Positions 10,691 to 22,119 of a stretch of DNA of 64,000 nucleotides are shown piece after piece. Source of the DNA: Saccopteryx bilineata (lineage: Eukaryota > Chordata > Mammalia > Chiroptera > Emballonuridae). Position 1 is the first letter of the stretch; the number at the start of each line of letters is the position of its first letter. Below the pieces are notes generated by a model. The model searched no databases and had not been told where the DNA came from. It worked only from the letters and a program-made list of their open reading frames with translations. A program made the translations under genes and the position numbers. Where the stretch lies: contig NC_089494.1 in assembly GCF_036850765.1 (NCBI RefSeq), positions 1,550,001 to 1,614,000 on the forward strand, written 5' to 3'.

Positions 10691-11598
10691 AGGTAATTGG
10701 TCCGGTCCCTTCTGCAGAGGGGAGCGGCTCATGTGCTCCGCCCGGCCCTGACCACGGGAGGTGCTGAGTGAGGCCGTGCGGGTGCTGCTGTGGAGTTCAG
10801 TGACCTCTGCACACGGCAAGGCTCTCCCACCCGCCTCCACCGTCCACACCACAAAAGCAGAAACGGGAGGCAGAGCCCTCTGAGCAGGACAGATCCACCA
10901 CCAACCCTGAAGAGAGGCCCGGCCTCCGTGGTCCCTGGGACCTCCGCTCTCCGGAGAGCGATGGCAGCAGAAGGAGCGCCCCCGGGCCAGGCCCGGCTGG
11001 TAGGAGCCGAGCTGAGCGGCCCTGCGGAGAGGCAGGCCTCTCTGCCTTGGGTCCCGGACCTCCGCTTCCTCCTCGCTGGTTTCTCTTCCCGGTGGGGCAG
11101 CCTCCTCTCAGGTTCAAGGTCGTCACTTCATCTGCCCCAATGTGTGGTCGTATTTCCCAGGAGTGTTGCTCAGAGCCTCCCCCCACCTCCCGGCCTCTCT
11201 ACCGCACCCCTTACCACGTCCCAGTGTCTGATGAAACGTAAATAAGGAAACAAATTCTCAAACGCCTGGCTCTGGCTCTTGGTTCGCAGGTGCATTTCAT
11301 CGTGTTCCCAGGAAGTGACAGGTGTAAATCTTATGCGGCAGAATTCCAGGGCCAGCTTCAAACAGATGAGGTGAGTAAATTCTTGAAAACTTTTTTTTTT
11401 GGTAAGTCATCACTATCTCTCTGTCACCCTCCTCCATAAGGTTCACAATTAGCTTGTGTTATGTTTATTTAATAGCTGAGTAGTTATTACAGTGATCCAT
11501 TCAGTGCCAGGATCGAGGGTGGGAACAACAGCCCCTGCAGAACCTTGAGAGGAGAAAGAGGCACAGTAGGAGGGAAGGAGGGAGGGAGGGAGGGTGAT

Positions 11599-11629
<31 letters not shown>

Positions 11630-12476
11630 GCCACCTCCACACTGACTTCCAGCACCGCGTTCTTCCTCCTCCTTCGCACTCGGACACAGGGCACCCCTGG
11701 CCTCTTGGGGCTGGAGTCCAGCGACCCAGACCCCTTCTCCTGTCCTCGGCCCTGCCCAGGGACCTCTCCTCTGTCCTCTAAGCTTCCCTCATGGGTGCTA
11801 TGACATGGCACCCCTCCTCCACCACCCTTGAGCCCCCCCCCCAGGAGAGCACCCACATCCTTCACATCTGTTTCTCCACGCGGAGCTTGAGAGCCCTCTC
11901 TGCAGGAAGCCGGGTGGGGGTTGTACTCAGGGTCCCTCCCCCAGGACGGGGCCAGTGTCAGGGCAAATGCTGGTTCCCACCCTCAGGTGTGGTCCTCAGG
12001 CCCCTCGGGGGACCCCAGGGGGGGAACCTGAACTAAGCTCAGCAGTAACCGGCTCAGCGGCACATGGCTCCTGGGCTTCTCCCATCCCTGTGTCCTCCCT
12101 CCTCCAGTCCGGCTTCCCCGGCCCCGCCCTCCCAACTGCACTGCCCGCTCACCAAGGGCTGAGCTCCTCTCTGCCCTGGTGCCCAGCAGCTCCCTGGCAG
12201 GGTCTGGGTGTGGCAGAGATGTGGAAACTCCCCTTCTGCCCTGCCAGCCCCTCCCCCGGCTCCCACTGGACCGCCCAGCCTTCCGATGCTGCAGCGGGAG
12301 GCTCTTCCCACAGCCAGCCTGCTCCTCCTCCCTCGGGGGTCAGCCCTGCACCCCTCTGAGCATCTCTGCTCGTCTGTCTGCTTCTTAGGGCGCTCACACA
12401 TGATGGGTGACACCTTCAAGCAAGTCTCTGATGCCATCCAACTGTCCTGCTGGGCTTCCTGGGTGATCCTCTCTCC
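10691..12476. other. Unique sequence, no gene seen
   Basis: The DNA is mostly GC-rich and unique. A nearly pure purine tract (GGGA)n then (GA)n lies at about 11569-11624. Open frames here have no recognisable domains. An unassigned, more AT-rich patch lies at 11225-11480. Confidence 0.45.
11569..11624. repeat. Purine tract (GGGA)n(GA)n
   Basis: The tract is almost uninterrupted purine on the plus strand, first (GGGA)n then (GA)12 or so. Such tracts can form triplex DNA. It may be the remnant of an antisense SINE CT-rich body, because GA runs in the window's antisense SINEs look the same, but no SINE head follows. Confidence 0.8.
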
Positions 12477-12864
12477 CATACTTCTAGAACCTTCCCTCCC
12501 CCACATCCTAGAACACCCCTCCTTTGCACCCTAGAACATCTCTCCCCCGCACTTCTAGACTATTCCACTTCCCCACACCCTAGAATAGAACATCCCCTCC
12601 CCCACACTTCTAGAACCTTCTCTCCCCCACACTTCTAGAACCATCTCTCCCCCCACACCCTAGAACATCTCCTCCCCTACACTTCCAGAACCTGCTCTCC
12701 CCCGCACTTCTAGAACCTGCTCTCCCCCACACTTCTAGAACCTTCCCTCCTCTACACTTCTAGAACCTTCCTTCCCCGCATCCTAGAACACCCCCCCCTT
12801 CACATCCTAGGACACCCTCTCCCCCACACTTCTAGACCATTCCACCTCCCCACACCCTAGACCA
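12477..12864. repeat. Degenerate TAGAAC/CCCTCC minisatellite, about 16 copies
   Basis: Units of roughly 20-27 bp contain (C)TAGAAC followed by CTTCTCTCCCCCACACTTC or variants (CACCCTAGAACATC). Unit length and sequence both vary. The plus strand is strongly pyrimidine-rich. It looks older and less homogenised than the other arrays. Confidence 0.85.
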
Positions 12865-14132
12865 GTGTGGGGCACACCTGGTCTGCCAATGAGGTGACTG
12901 CCACACGGAGGAGCAGCGTTCAGATGCTGTCACCACAGTTCACCATCGCTACGTCCAAGCTCACACTCATTGTCCCCTCACTGTCCAGGGACAGGCTGTC
13001 TGGCATTGTTGACCTCGCATAGTGAAGTCCCGTGCAGGGTGCTGTGTGACTGTCATACTCGGTATGACCACATCACAACAATGGTGCCCAACAGTGAATA
13101 AAACAGTCAGAGATGAGGCAGGTGTGGGATGACGGTTACAATTCGTGGCTTTTACAATTGTTTCCAGTTTTACGTACACCTGCTTCTGAATTTATATATG
13201 TGAACATTATTCACATATTCTCCAAACGAGGGAAGAGAAATGTGTATTTTGCAGTTAGTCCCGCTGTAATGGTTGTGACATAAGTTTCGCCGCAGGCCAC
13301 CCTTTTCTGGAATGCAGCAGGACAGCGTGAACCAAATGGCGACGGAAGCGTTGTCCCAGGACCAAGGCTGGGACCTGGGACCGTCCCGTCCGGAGCTCCG
13401 TCTCCAGCCGCAGAGGAGACGTGATACTCTCAGCAGAAGCCGTGGGAACTGAAGGAACAATGAAGCCACAAAACTCAGATGGCATTTATGCACAAAACGT
13501 GAACTCAAGACCAAAACTTACTCTCTGGAAGAATGGCATGAGATTAAAATACGATTTTAATCTTTCACACATGGCCCTAACAAAGCCGCATGTCAGCTAA
13601 AATCAAATGATATGGCACAGAACTGGGGGTGGGTGAGGGCGTGTCACATGAGCCTGGTTGGCATGGAAGCATGGACAGAATCCACCATGAAGGGGGCGGC
13701 TCACGTCCCCTTCCCAGGGACCCCCAAGCTCCACGGACTGGGGTGTGTGTGTGTGTGAGGGGAGACTGGCTGGTGACACGGAACACCATGCTACAGAAGG
13801 GATAAACTAGCAAACGATCTGTCACTCGCGTTTGACAAAAAAAAAAAAAAAAAAAAAAAAGGCAAATATGGCTAACGCAGCAATTCTGTGTGTATTTGCA
13901 CGACAGTAAGAAAGCAATTTTTCAGCTTCACTGCCTACACACAAAACCAGCTCTGGACTGTATGAACACCAACAAAGGGTTGTTGCCTTGTCGACAAATA
14001 GGGTTTGGAGAAGGTACTTAGTTTAAGGAGCTTACACCAGATGCAAATCAACACACTGCTTCCTGCATGGAGAAAGAACTGCTTTGGGAAAAAGAAAAAA
14101 GCCACGTGAGCTAGATGAGGTTCATGCATCAC
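12865..14132. other. Unique sequence with poly(A) tract, no gene seen
   Basis: The DNA is mixed and unique. A run of 24 A lies at 13837-13860 without an obvious retroposon attached upstream. The following 13861-14120 is a balanced, non-repetitive segment that could be conserved non-coding DNA. No gene is recognised. Confidence 0.4.
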
Positions 14133-14760
14133 AGCAGGAGTCACTCCAGGCTGCCATGTTACCGTTGCGGGCAGGAGTCACTCCAGGCTGCCGTGTTACC
14201 ATTGCGGCAGGAGTCACTCCAGGCTGTCGTGCTGCCATTGCGGGCAGGAGTCACTCCAGGCTGCCGTGCTGCTGTTGCGGGCAGGAGTCACTCCAGGCTG
14301 TCGTGCTGCCGTTGCGGGCAGGAGTCACTCCAGGCTGCCGTGCTGCCATTGCGGCAGGAGTCACTCCAGGCTGCCGTGCTGCCGTTGCGGCAGGAGTCAC
14401 TCCAGGCTGCCGTGTTACTGTTGCGGGCAGGGGTCACTCCAGGCTGCCGTGCTACCGTTGCGGCAGGAGTCACTCCAGGCTGCCGTGTTGCCGTTGCGGG
14501 CAGGGGTCACGCCAAGCTGCCGTGTTACTGTTGCGAGCAGGAGTCACGCCAAGCTGCCGTGTTACTGTTGCGGGCAGGAGTCACTCCAGGCTGCTGTGTT
14601 ACTGTTGCGGGCAGGAGTCACTCCAGGCTGCCGTGCTACTGTTGCGGGCAGGACTCACTCCAGGCTGCCGTGCTGCCGTTGTGGGCAGGAGTCACTCCAG
14701 GCTGCCGTGCTGCCGTTGCGGGCAGGAGTCACTCCAGGCTGCCGTGCTGCCATTGCGGGC
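14133..14760. repeat. 37-bp minisatellite, about 17 copies
   Basis: The unit begins GCAGGAGTCACTCCAGGCTG and ends with CCGTGCTGCCGTTGCGG. Units are 36 or 37 bp depending on GG versus GGG at the join. The core GGAGTCACTCC is a near-perfect odd palindrome. Variants (gctgtcgtgctgcc, gttactgttgcgg, acgccaagctgcc) are clustered, so neighbours are more alike than distant units. All plus-strand frames stay open because 37 is not divisible by three, giving Cys/Arg/Gly-rich frames that I reject as genes. Confidence 0.97.
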
Positions 14761-15479
14761 CAGCCCTGTGGTGCTGGGAAGCCCGATCTCAAACAGCTGT
14801 ATTTGCTGCTAAGAGAAGCAGTGAATGAAAGGGAAGCTCCCTTCATGTTCTAAAGTGAGTTTACTGCCCATATTTTACGGACCAGAGCTGGGCAGCCGCA
14901 GGCTGATCTGAACGACGTTTTCAGTACGAAAGAGAACAAGGTCGGAGGAAGGAGGCGCGCTTGGGAGGAAGAGCCTCCACCCGACTGCAGTCTGTCGCCG
15001 TCGCAGCCGCCAGGAGGGTGTCTGTGGGATGAAGTCAGACTCGCTGCACGCCCTCGGGGCTGTCCTTCACACTCGGAGGACCATCTCGATTCTTCTCCGA
15101 GGACCCCCGGGCCCTGCGGTCTGGCCCTGGCTTGGAAGCCTCCATCCACCTCCCCCACACCCTAAGTTTCGCTGACCAGTCCCACAGACCAGAGAGCAGG
15201 TGCACCACCCCCTGGGACACAGGCCTGACGAGCACGTCCCTGCCCGAGGACCTGCACACCTGCTGTCCCCAGGTCCGGACTGACCTCCCCAGACCTCTGC
15301 ACACTGTCGCTTCTATACGAGCTGGGCTGCCACGTGCCCCTGCTCAGGAGGGACCACGCTGAGCCCCTGTCTAAACTTGAGCCTCAGGGGTCTCATCGGC
15401 CAAAGGCACATCCTGCTCCCGTTCCCTTCCTGGCACGGCACTTGGCTTCACCTGGACGAGATCTGTTTGCTGTTTGTAG
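14761..15479. other. Unique sequence, no gene seen
   Basis: The DNA is GC-rich and unique. Open frames on both strands overlap and have no recognisable domain. Confidence 0.45.
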
Positions 15480-15590
15480 ATGTCAGATGTGAGTTCCACA
15501 AGGACGGCAATTTTATCTGCATCACTGGCTGTTGTATCGTAGGGCCCAGGGCAGGGCTGGGACATGGCGGGTGTCCCATCAACACTTCAG
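15480..15590 (+). repeat. L2 LINE 3' end abutting a GGAT array
   Basis: GAGTTCCACAAGGACGGCAA, then CATCACTGGCTGTTGTATCG, GGGCCCAGGGCAGGGCTGGG and ATCAACACTTCAGGATGGCT, follows the order of the L2 3' end (agctccatgagggcaggg ... tcactgctgtatccccag ... cctggcacatag ... tcaataaatatttgttgaatga). The (GGAT)n array begins where the L2 tail (TGAATGAATGA in the consensus) would be. Confidence 0.6.
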
Positions 15591-16345
15591 GATGGCTGGA
15601 TGGATGATGGATAGACGGATGGATGATGGATGGTTGGATGCATGGATGGATGGATGATGGATGGATGGATGATGGATGGATGGATGGATGGATGGATGAT
15701 GGATGGATGGATGGATGGATGGATGATGGATGGATGGATGGTTGGATGCATGGATGGATGGATGATGGATGGATGGATGATGGATGGATGGATGGATGGA
15801 TGATGGATGGATGGATGGATGGATGGATGATGGATGGATGGATGGTTGGATGCATGGATGGATGGATGATGGATGGTTGGATGGATGGATGAATGGATGA
15901 GGGATGGATGGATAGATGGATGAATGGAAGGATGGATGGATGGGTAGATGAATGAGGAATGGATGAATAGATGGATGAATGGATGGACGGATGGAGAAGG
16001 GATGGATGGATGATGGATAAATGAATGGAAGGATAGATGGATGGATAGATAGATGGATGAGGGATGGATGGATGAATGGATGGATGGGTGGGTGGATGGA
16101 TGGATCAGTGGGTGGGTGGATGGGTGGGTAGGTAGATGGATAGGTGGGTGGATGGATGGATGGATGAATGGAAGGATAGATGGATGGATGGATAGATGGA
16201 TGACAGATGGATGAACAGATGAATAAATGGATGGACAGATGGAGAAGGGATGGATGGATGGAGAAGGGATGGATGGATGATGAGTGGATGGATGGGTGGA
16301 TGGATGGATGGATGGGTGGGTGAGTTGGTGGATGAATGGATAAAT
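15591..16345. repeat. (GGAT)n tetranucleotide array with higher-order structure
   Basis: About 755 bp of GGAT/GATG units with GATGAT, GGGT, AGAT and GAAT variants. A larger unit containing GGTTGGATGCATGG recurs near 15632, 15741 and 15844, so a block of about 105-110 bp was duplicated at least twice. The right half is more degenerate, with GAAGGGATGG and GGTAGGTAGATGG. Methionine/tryptophan/aspartate-rich frames ([10 protein letters not shown]) are artefacts. Confidence 0.97.
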
Positions 16346-16438
16346 GAGTCTATGTAACAGCTTTGCTTTGGTTCTAAGGAGACACAGTTACCTGGACATG
16401 CCTCAATAAGAGACCACAGCCTGGACTCCCACTCAAGG
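16346..16438. other. Unique spacer between microsatellites
   Basis: This is a short non-repetitive link between the GGAT and GTGTGA tracts with nothing recognisable in it. Confidence 0.4.
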
Positions 16439-16645
16439 ATGTGTGTGTGAATGCGTGTGAGTGTGAGAGTGTGTGAGTGTGAGTGTGTGTGAGTGTGAGT
16501 GTGTGTGAGTGCGAGTGTGTGTGAGTGTGAGAGTGTGTGAGTGTGAATGCGTGTGAGTGTGTGTGTGAGTGTGAGTGTGAGTGTGTGTGAGTGTGTGTGA
16601 GTGTGAATGCGTGTGAGTGTGTGTGAGTGTGAGAGTGTGTGAGTA
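16439..16645. repeat. (GTGTGA)n/(GT)n microsatellite
   Basis: The tract mixes GTGTGA, GAGTGT and pure GT. A GAATGCGTGTGAGTGTG block recurs near 16448, 16543 and 16605. It is highly alternating purine-pyrimidine and so prone to Z-DNA. Histidine/serine/threonine-rich minus-strand frames are artefacts. Confidence 0.95.
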
Positions 16646-17746
16646 CGTAAGTGATTGACAATACAAACAAACAGCAGAGTAAACACAGCAATTTGGGAAG
16701 AGTTTCGGTACCTGGCACTGCCCAGCTGGTGGACTGCCCATCCAACCTTGACTCCACCTCCCAAAGACCCTGAGATACATATTGTCATCACCATGTCACA
16801 GGAAAGGAAGTGGACACCCAGGATATCCAGCGTGTCCCTCAAAGTCACAGTTGTGAAGAAGAGGCAGGAGAGGGAGGCTGGACAGAAAGGAGCAGAGGGG
16901 TGTCAGGGGAGGCGTGGAGAGCCCATGGGGCCAGTGTCTGGAGTCCTGCCCCCAGCAGGACATCCTGTGAAGTTCCTCAGAGGGTGTTCCCTGGCAGGGG
17001 TGGGTCTCACAGCTGTGGGACAACTGGAGAGACGGCTGCACTTAAACAGAAGCTGGCTTCTGCACACAGCATGCTCCGGGGACATTGCCCCCATCGCGTG
17101 GTCCCCCACACCATTCTGAAGCGTGGTGACAGGGGCCAAAGCAACGGCGAAGCCCACATCTCCTGACAGCAGCCCTGTCCGCTGCTGAGGGAATCGAGGG
17201 GTTCACAGGGCTTTGTCCCTGCAGGTTCCTATTGTTGGGGAGACCAGCTCAGCCTGATGACCCCGCTCTAGCACAGGGGGTGAGACGTTGTGAAAATTCA
17301 TCTGAAGGAAGAACCCAGATGGGGAGAACCCGTGGGGGAGGGTGGAGAAGAGAGAGCACCCCACCATCTCGGGACATACCCGAGTCCGTTCTCTCCTTTT
17401 CCTCTTCTGTGGGACGTCTTGCCAGTACCCACGAGCCCCCCGGTCAGTGACCTCACTGTGTCCCCTATTCCCCTGCCCCTCAAGGCTCAGAAATGGGGTC
17501 CTGGGCCCCATTCTTTCCCGCTTGCTAAGCTGGTGGAGTCAACAAAAATGAACTCTCCAAGGCGCATTTATTTATTCCTCCCCTGGATGGGCTCCCCCAG
17601 TGCCTCGGCCACCTGCCTTTGTGACTTGACCACTGTCAGCCCTGGAACAGTGAGGCTGGGACCCCAAGCTCCCCTTTCTCCCCCACAAGCCCCAGCGCCA
17701 TGCCCTCTCAGCCATGCGGCTGGCCAGAGGGAGGGGCCACTGAGCG
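16646..17746. other. Unique sequence, no gene seen
   Basis: The DNA is GC-rich and unique. A long plus-strand open frame continues from here into the 26-bp array and beyond (to 18522), but it is rich in Pro, Ser and Gly and depends on the array for its length. Confidence 0.45.
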
Positions 17747-18134
17747 CACCGGCGTCACCTGCCTGGATCCTGCACCAGCGTCACCTGCCTGGATCCCGCA
17801 CCGCGGTCACCTGCCTGGATCCCGCACCGGGGTCACCTGCCTGGATCCCGCACCGGCGTCACCTGCCTGGATCCCGCACCGGGGTCACCTGCCTGGATCC
17901 CGCACCGGGGTCACCTGCCTGGATCCCGCACCGGGGTCACCTGCCTGGATCCCGCACCGCGGTCACCTGCCTGGATCCCGCACCGGGGTCACCTGCCTGG
18001 ATCCCGCACCGGGGTCACCTGCCTGGATCCCGCACCGCGGTCACCTGCCTGGATCCTGCACCGGCGTCACCTGCCTGGATCCTGCACCGGGGTCACCTGC
18101 CTGGATCCTGCACCGGGGTCACCTGCTCAGATCC
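17747..18134. repeat. 26-bp minisatellite, about 15 copies
   Basis: The unit is GGTCACCTGCCTGGATCCCG plus CACCGG. Each unit carries a GGATCC site and a CACCTG E-box, with variation at CGGCG/CGGGG/CGCGG and at CCC/CCT before GC. Arrays such as this read through in all frames (26 is not divisible by three), giving SPAWIPHRGHLPG-type repeats that I reject as coding. Confidence 0.97.
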
Positions 18135-19532
18135 TCCATGGACCCACCACCGCGCTCGGTCCTGGCCACCCAGTAGCACCTGTGGCAATGAAGTGGTGGC
18201 CCTGCAGGCTGTCTCCGGAGAGACCAGCCACCACACACCCCAGGGAGGGACACGTTTGCTTCCCGGGAGAGGACTGTCCAGTCAAGTTCTCTCCAGCCGT
18301 AGGGAGTTCCGTGGCTGCAGATGGAGCCTGTCTGCCCGGCTGTGGGCTCCCTGTGGGGAGGTCTTCCTCACCCCACGGAAAGCCTGCTACATGAACGCAT
18401 CTCCAGCACAGAAACTCATGCTTCTGGGGAAAGGTGGGTTTTCCCCTGTTGCAGGACTGAGGCCCGCTGACATGGTCACCACGGGTGGTCACGCAGTGAT
18501 CCAGTGTTCAGGCGCTGGGTGAGTTCTTTTAACCCGGGCTGCCCAGCGTCCAGGGGGGATCCATCCAGACGCTGCTGCCTGGAGACCTGAACCAGTGTCT
18601 GCAGGGGCCCCTGCCCTCTGCCCGTGGCTTGCAGTCCCTTTCAGCACCGAGCCTGGGGCTGCACGTGGCCATTGTCACATCCACCTAGAGAGAGAATGAG
18701 GGTATCTCCTCTTGGAGGGCTGGCAAGCTGGCTGCACCAGGAGTAGGGGACAGCTGGCCGGCCAGCAACGACCAGCCTGGGGGCGTCCGACTTCTGTGGC
18801 TTGATACGCCCCCACCTGGGGAGATTCAGAAACAGGGCTACACGGGCGAGAAAGGAGAGGGTGTCAATGGTGTCAGCCCTTCCCCTCCCCGTGGGGCTTC
18901 CCACCACCCACCGGGAGTGGGGCAGGAGCCCATGGCCGAGACCTGAGCCCGAGAACGCTCCCGGGGGGGCCCATCAGGCTGGGACGTCCAGGGGGAAGTG
19001 GAGCAGGAAGGTCCCCACCCCCCAGACCGACTCTCCCATCGGAGTGGTTGCTCTGGCTTTCCAGAGAAACACGGTCACATTTTCCCAGGAAAATTTTGTA
19101 AGGGGTTTGGGGAAATGTGGTTATTTCTTGTCTAGAACTGCCCAGAAACCTAATTATAGCATGTCGAGTACAGCTGGGATCCTTTCCTGAAATGTTATGA
19201 AAGAGCTAAAAGAATGTCAGATTTTCTTCTTATAAAAAGAAATTGAAATTTTTACCAGAAAGCAGTGGGCAGGTCAAAGGTGCAGCAGGGGCCCAGGGTG
19301 TGTAGGGGCCGTCCTGGGCTCGCAGAGGACAGCAGGGAAGATGCCGGGAGAGGCATCTCCGAGAGGAGAGAGGAGTTCCCCCCTTGGTCCTGGGGGTCAG
19401 CTGGCAGGTGGTTCAATGTGCAGCTTCTAGAACAGCAGCCCCACCTCCTGAGTCCCAGCCCCCGGCTAACTCTGGACCCCTGGACGAGGAAGACGCTCTC
19501 CAGTTCCTCCCACACCTGCCCAGACAGACACG
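18135..19532. other. Unique sequence, no gene seen
   Basis: GC-rich unique DNA with one AT-richer patch at about 19070-19260. No repeat family or gene is recognised. Confidence 0.45.
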
Positions 19533-19926
19533 TCTAGGTGTTTCTTTTTTATTTTTATTTTTCCAAAGTCAGAAGCAGGAAGGCAGTCAGACAGACTCCC
19601 ACACATGCCCAACTGGGATCCACCCGGCATGCCCACCAGGGGGCGATGCTCTGCCCATCTGAGGCGTCGCTCTGTTGCAACCAGAGCCATTCTAGCGCCT
19701 GAGGTGAGGCCAAGGAGCCATTCTCAGCGCCCAGGCCAACTTTGCTCCAGTGGAGCCTTGGCTGCGGGAGGGGAAGAGAGAGATAGAGAGGAAGGAGGGG
19801 AGGGGGTGGAGAAGCAGATGGGTGCCTCTCCTGTGTGCCCTGGCCAGGAATTGAACACGGGACTCCTGCATGCCAGGCCAACACTCTACCACTGAGCCAA
19901 CCGGCCAGGGCTCTAGGTGTTTCTTT
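19533..19926 (-). mobile_element. Bat SINE, antisense, with 15-bp target-site duplication
   Basis: A 15-bp direct repeat TCTAGGTGTTTCTTT flanks the insert at 19533-19547 and 19912-19926. The SINE body lies between, with its A-rich tail at the left as T-rich plus strand. Its head is at the right, where CACTGAGCCAACCGGCCAGG is the complement of CCTGGCCGGTTGGCTCAGTG. The tail domain carries CCACCAGGGGGCG at 19633-19645, a match to the CTCF core. The intact duplication and good match to the other copies suggest a fairly young insertion. Confidence 0.95.
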
Positions 19927-20922
19927 AATGGCCCTTTCTCCCCTGCCTACCCCTAAATCTGCTGTGACTTGGGCTTGGCCTTTGACCTTCACATTCTCAC
20001 AACCCTGGGGCGGGGGGTGGAGGGAGACTTTACCACCACCACCGCCTGAGTCAGAAATTGGTACCAACTCCTGGCTTCTCCCTTGAGCTCCAGCCCTACA
20101 TATCAGACAGCCTTGTGTTCCAGTCACCTGGACCCCTAAGCCCAGCCCTCCGACACACCCTCCAACCTCCTCCAGCCCCCCTTCACATCCACCACCTCCC
20201 CATCCCTGTACCTGCCCCCTCTCCGCTCTGGGCTCCCGAGGTGACTGCTGCCCAGACACACAACCAGACACCCGTAAGTCCTTCCTGGGGCCTCCCTCCT
20301 CCCCCGACCCCGTCCCCAATCTCTGTCTCGTCACTTCCCCCGGCAGGTTGGTCCTTCCCTCTGTCACTGGGCTGTCACATGAGCAGCGTCTTCTGGACAA
20401 TGCCATTTCCCCAATCTGTGGCTCCTGCTTAAGGGTAAGAAGCAGGAGTCCTAAAGGCCATGCCCCGGGGCCCAGGGAGAGGGGCTGGCAGGTGCAGGTA
20501 GCTAGAGCCCACGGAGATGGGAAGATGGCATCGGACGTCCGTGGGCTACTCCGTGCAGCTGTGGTCCAGCGAGACTGCACAGGGCTTCGCCAGGCGGCCA
20601 AGACCGTCACGAAGGGACCCTCGGCGGGGTCAGACCACCAAGTCACCCCAAAGGGCTCCTCAGAGGCTGGACTTGAGCCAACCCTGCCCTCCAGCCAGTG
20701 GAGATAGGTTCCCCGGTTACCAGGGCAACCACACGAAGGACTTAGGTGTCCTCCTGCGGTCCAAGGGCACTGACCCCGGGTACTGCTGATGCCCGAGTCC
20801 CAGTAAGAGCGCACAGCTGTTCCCTGGGGCGGGGGGGGGGGGAGGAGGGGGTTGTCACTCGGTCCTGGGCTGGGTTAGATGGGGTGGTCATGGAGACCAG
20901 CCTGCTGACCTACACCCAACAG
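19927..20922. other. Unique sequence with an RFX-type site
   Basis: This is unique DNA upstream of the exon candidate at 20923. It includes GTTACCAGGGCAAC (20716-20729), a full match to the RFX X-box pattern GTTRCC-NN-GGYAAC, and a G-rich run at about 20827-20853. I see no gene apart from the candidate exon. Confidence 0.4.
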
Positions 20923-21008
20923 TGACCACTCCCGAAGGCAGGACGATCCTCGCACAGCTGAAGTTCAAAGGGAGTGACACCGCCCAGGAGATCCGGAGGC
21001 GGGTGCTT
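20923..21008 (+). CDS. Candidate internal coding exon, product unknown
   Basis: After an acceptor-like ...CACCCAACAG, an 86-bp open segment reads V-TTPEGRTILAQLKFKGSD, then TAQEIRRRVL, and ends at a donor-like GTGAGG (21009-21014). The residue make-up is that of a folded protein, with alternating hydrophobic strand then amphipathic helix, unlike the Pro/Arg/Gly frames elsewhere. The strand-helix order loosely recalls a ubiquitin-like or Ras-association fold, but I do not recognise the protein. The polypyrimidine tract is weak, and no neighbouring exon was found within a few kilobases. The frame then continues through the donor into a T-rich tract. It could be a real exon of a gene whose other exons lie outside, a pseudogene scrap, or chance. 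Confidence 0.3.
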
Positions 21009-21795
21009 GTGAGGACACGGGCGTTATCTCATTCTTTCATTCGCAAGAACTTGGGTTGTTTTTTTTTTTACCTTGTTAGGTTAGGTTTCTGTTCTTGCTG
21101 CTGGGTGCTGGAAGCTCTTGCTGTTTGAAATGTGTGAGGGAATCAGTTCACTGAAGTTGTAAATAAAGCCGAGAAACTGATTTCCTCACGGTATGTACAC
21201 ACTGACCCTGTATGCTGCATTAAGAGAACAGTAGTTAGCTTCTTAGCTAGGATTGGGTTGTATATGACGTTGGCTGGATTTCTGAGCAGGATAATAGGTG
21301 ATTTTTGAAAAGAGTGGTGGAGATGGAGCTTTATGACATCAGAGAGTCACGGGAGTGTTTGAGTAACCGTAAACAGAATCTTTTTGGGACACAACCCTCC
21401 GTTGGCCCAGGATGCCCCAAGGACAGGACCATAAACAGAATCTTCCTGGACACAGACACCCAGAGTCCCTGCCACCCTCCTCCCCGCCGGTCATGCTCCG
21501 GGGACACAGGCTTACGGCGGGTCCCTGGTCACCCCATGCCATCCTCTCTAAATGTTTCCACCCACTTGTCCAGCTCAGGGTCACCTTCTCCACACAAGGT
21601 CCTGGGTGTGCAGACCACCCTCCCTGGCCCCCACCTTGAAGGCTGTGTGACCATGACAAGGGGCTGATGCCACCGCCCTGAGCCTCAGAACCACGCACAG
21701 GTCTGACGCTCAACCACCGTTCCCAGCGTGTTGGCACCAGAAGAGCACGGAGAGGCTCAGGATACGGGGTTCCCCCGGCGGGCTGGGGTTCAGGG
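21009..21795. other. Unique sequence, no gene seen
   Basis: The DNA is moderately AT-rich until 21400, then GC-rich. Nothing is recognised beyond the candidate exon's possible downstream intron. Confidence 0.4.
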
Positions 21796-22081
21796 CGGTG
21801 GAGGGGTTCAAATAATGTAACAACCGGTCCTCTGCCCTACTGCCCGTTTTAAGTATAAAAAAAAAATACACCGAAAGGTGGTTTTTTTTATTTTATGCAT
21901 TTAATACTTAAATAATAATAATAAAAGAGGTATATAAAACTAGATTATAAGAGTTTTAAAATATTAATGAAAAAATATTAAGTTATACCTGACAAAAAAC
22001 AATAAACTGTTATATTTTTTTTAAAGGAAATGCTTTTATTTATTTATTTTTAAAAATTCATTTTAGAGAGGAGAGGGAGAG

Positions 22082-22119
<38 letters not shown>

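Noticed and set aside
14084..14853. Overlapping plus-strand frames of about 195-242 codons with Cys/Arg/Gly repeats, suggestive of a cysteine-rich repeat protein
   Set aside because: Products of the 37-bp array. Three frames give three different repeats.
15623..16848. Frames of [15 protein letters not shown] and HSHTLTLTHTHT repeats
   Set aside because: They are translations of the GGAT and GTGTGA microsatellites.
17290..18522. 410-codon plus-strand frame as a secreted Pro-rich protein
   Set aside because: More than a third is the 26-bp array. The rest has no domain, and the frame stays open because of high GC.
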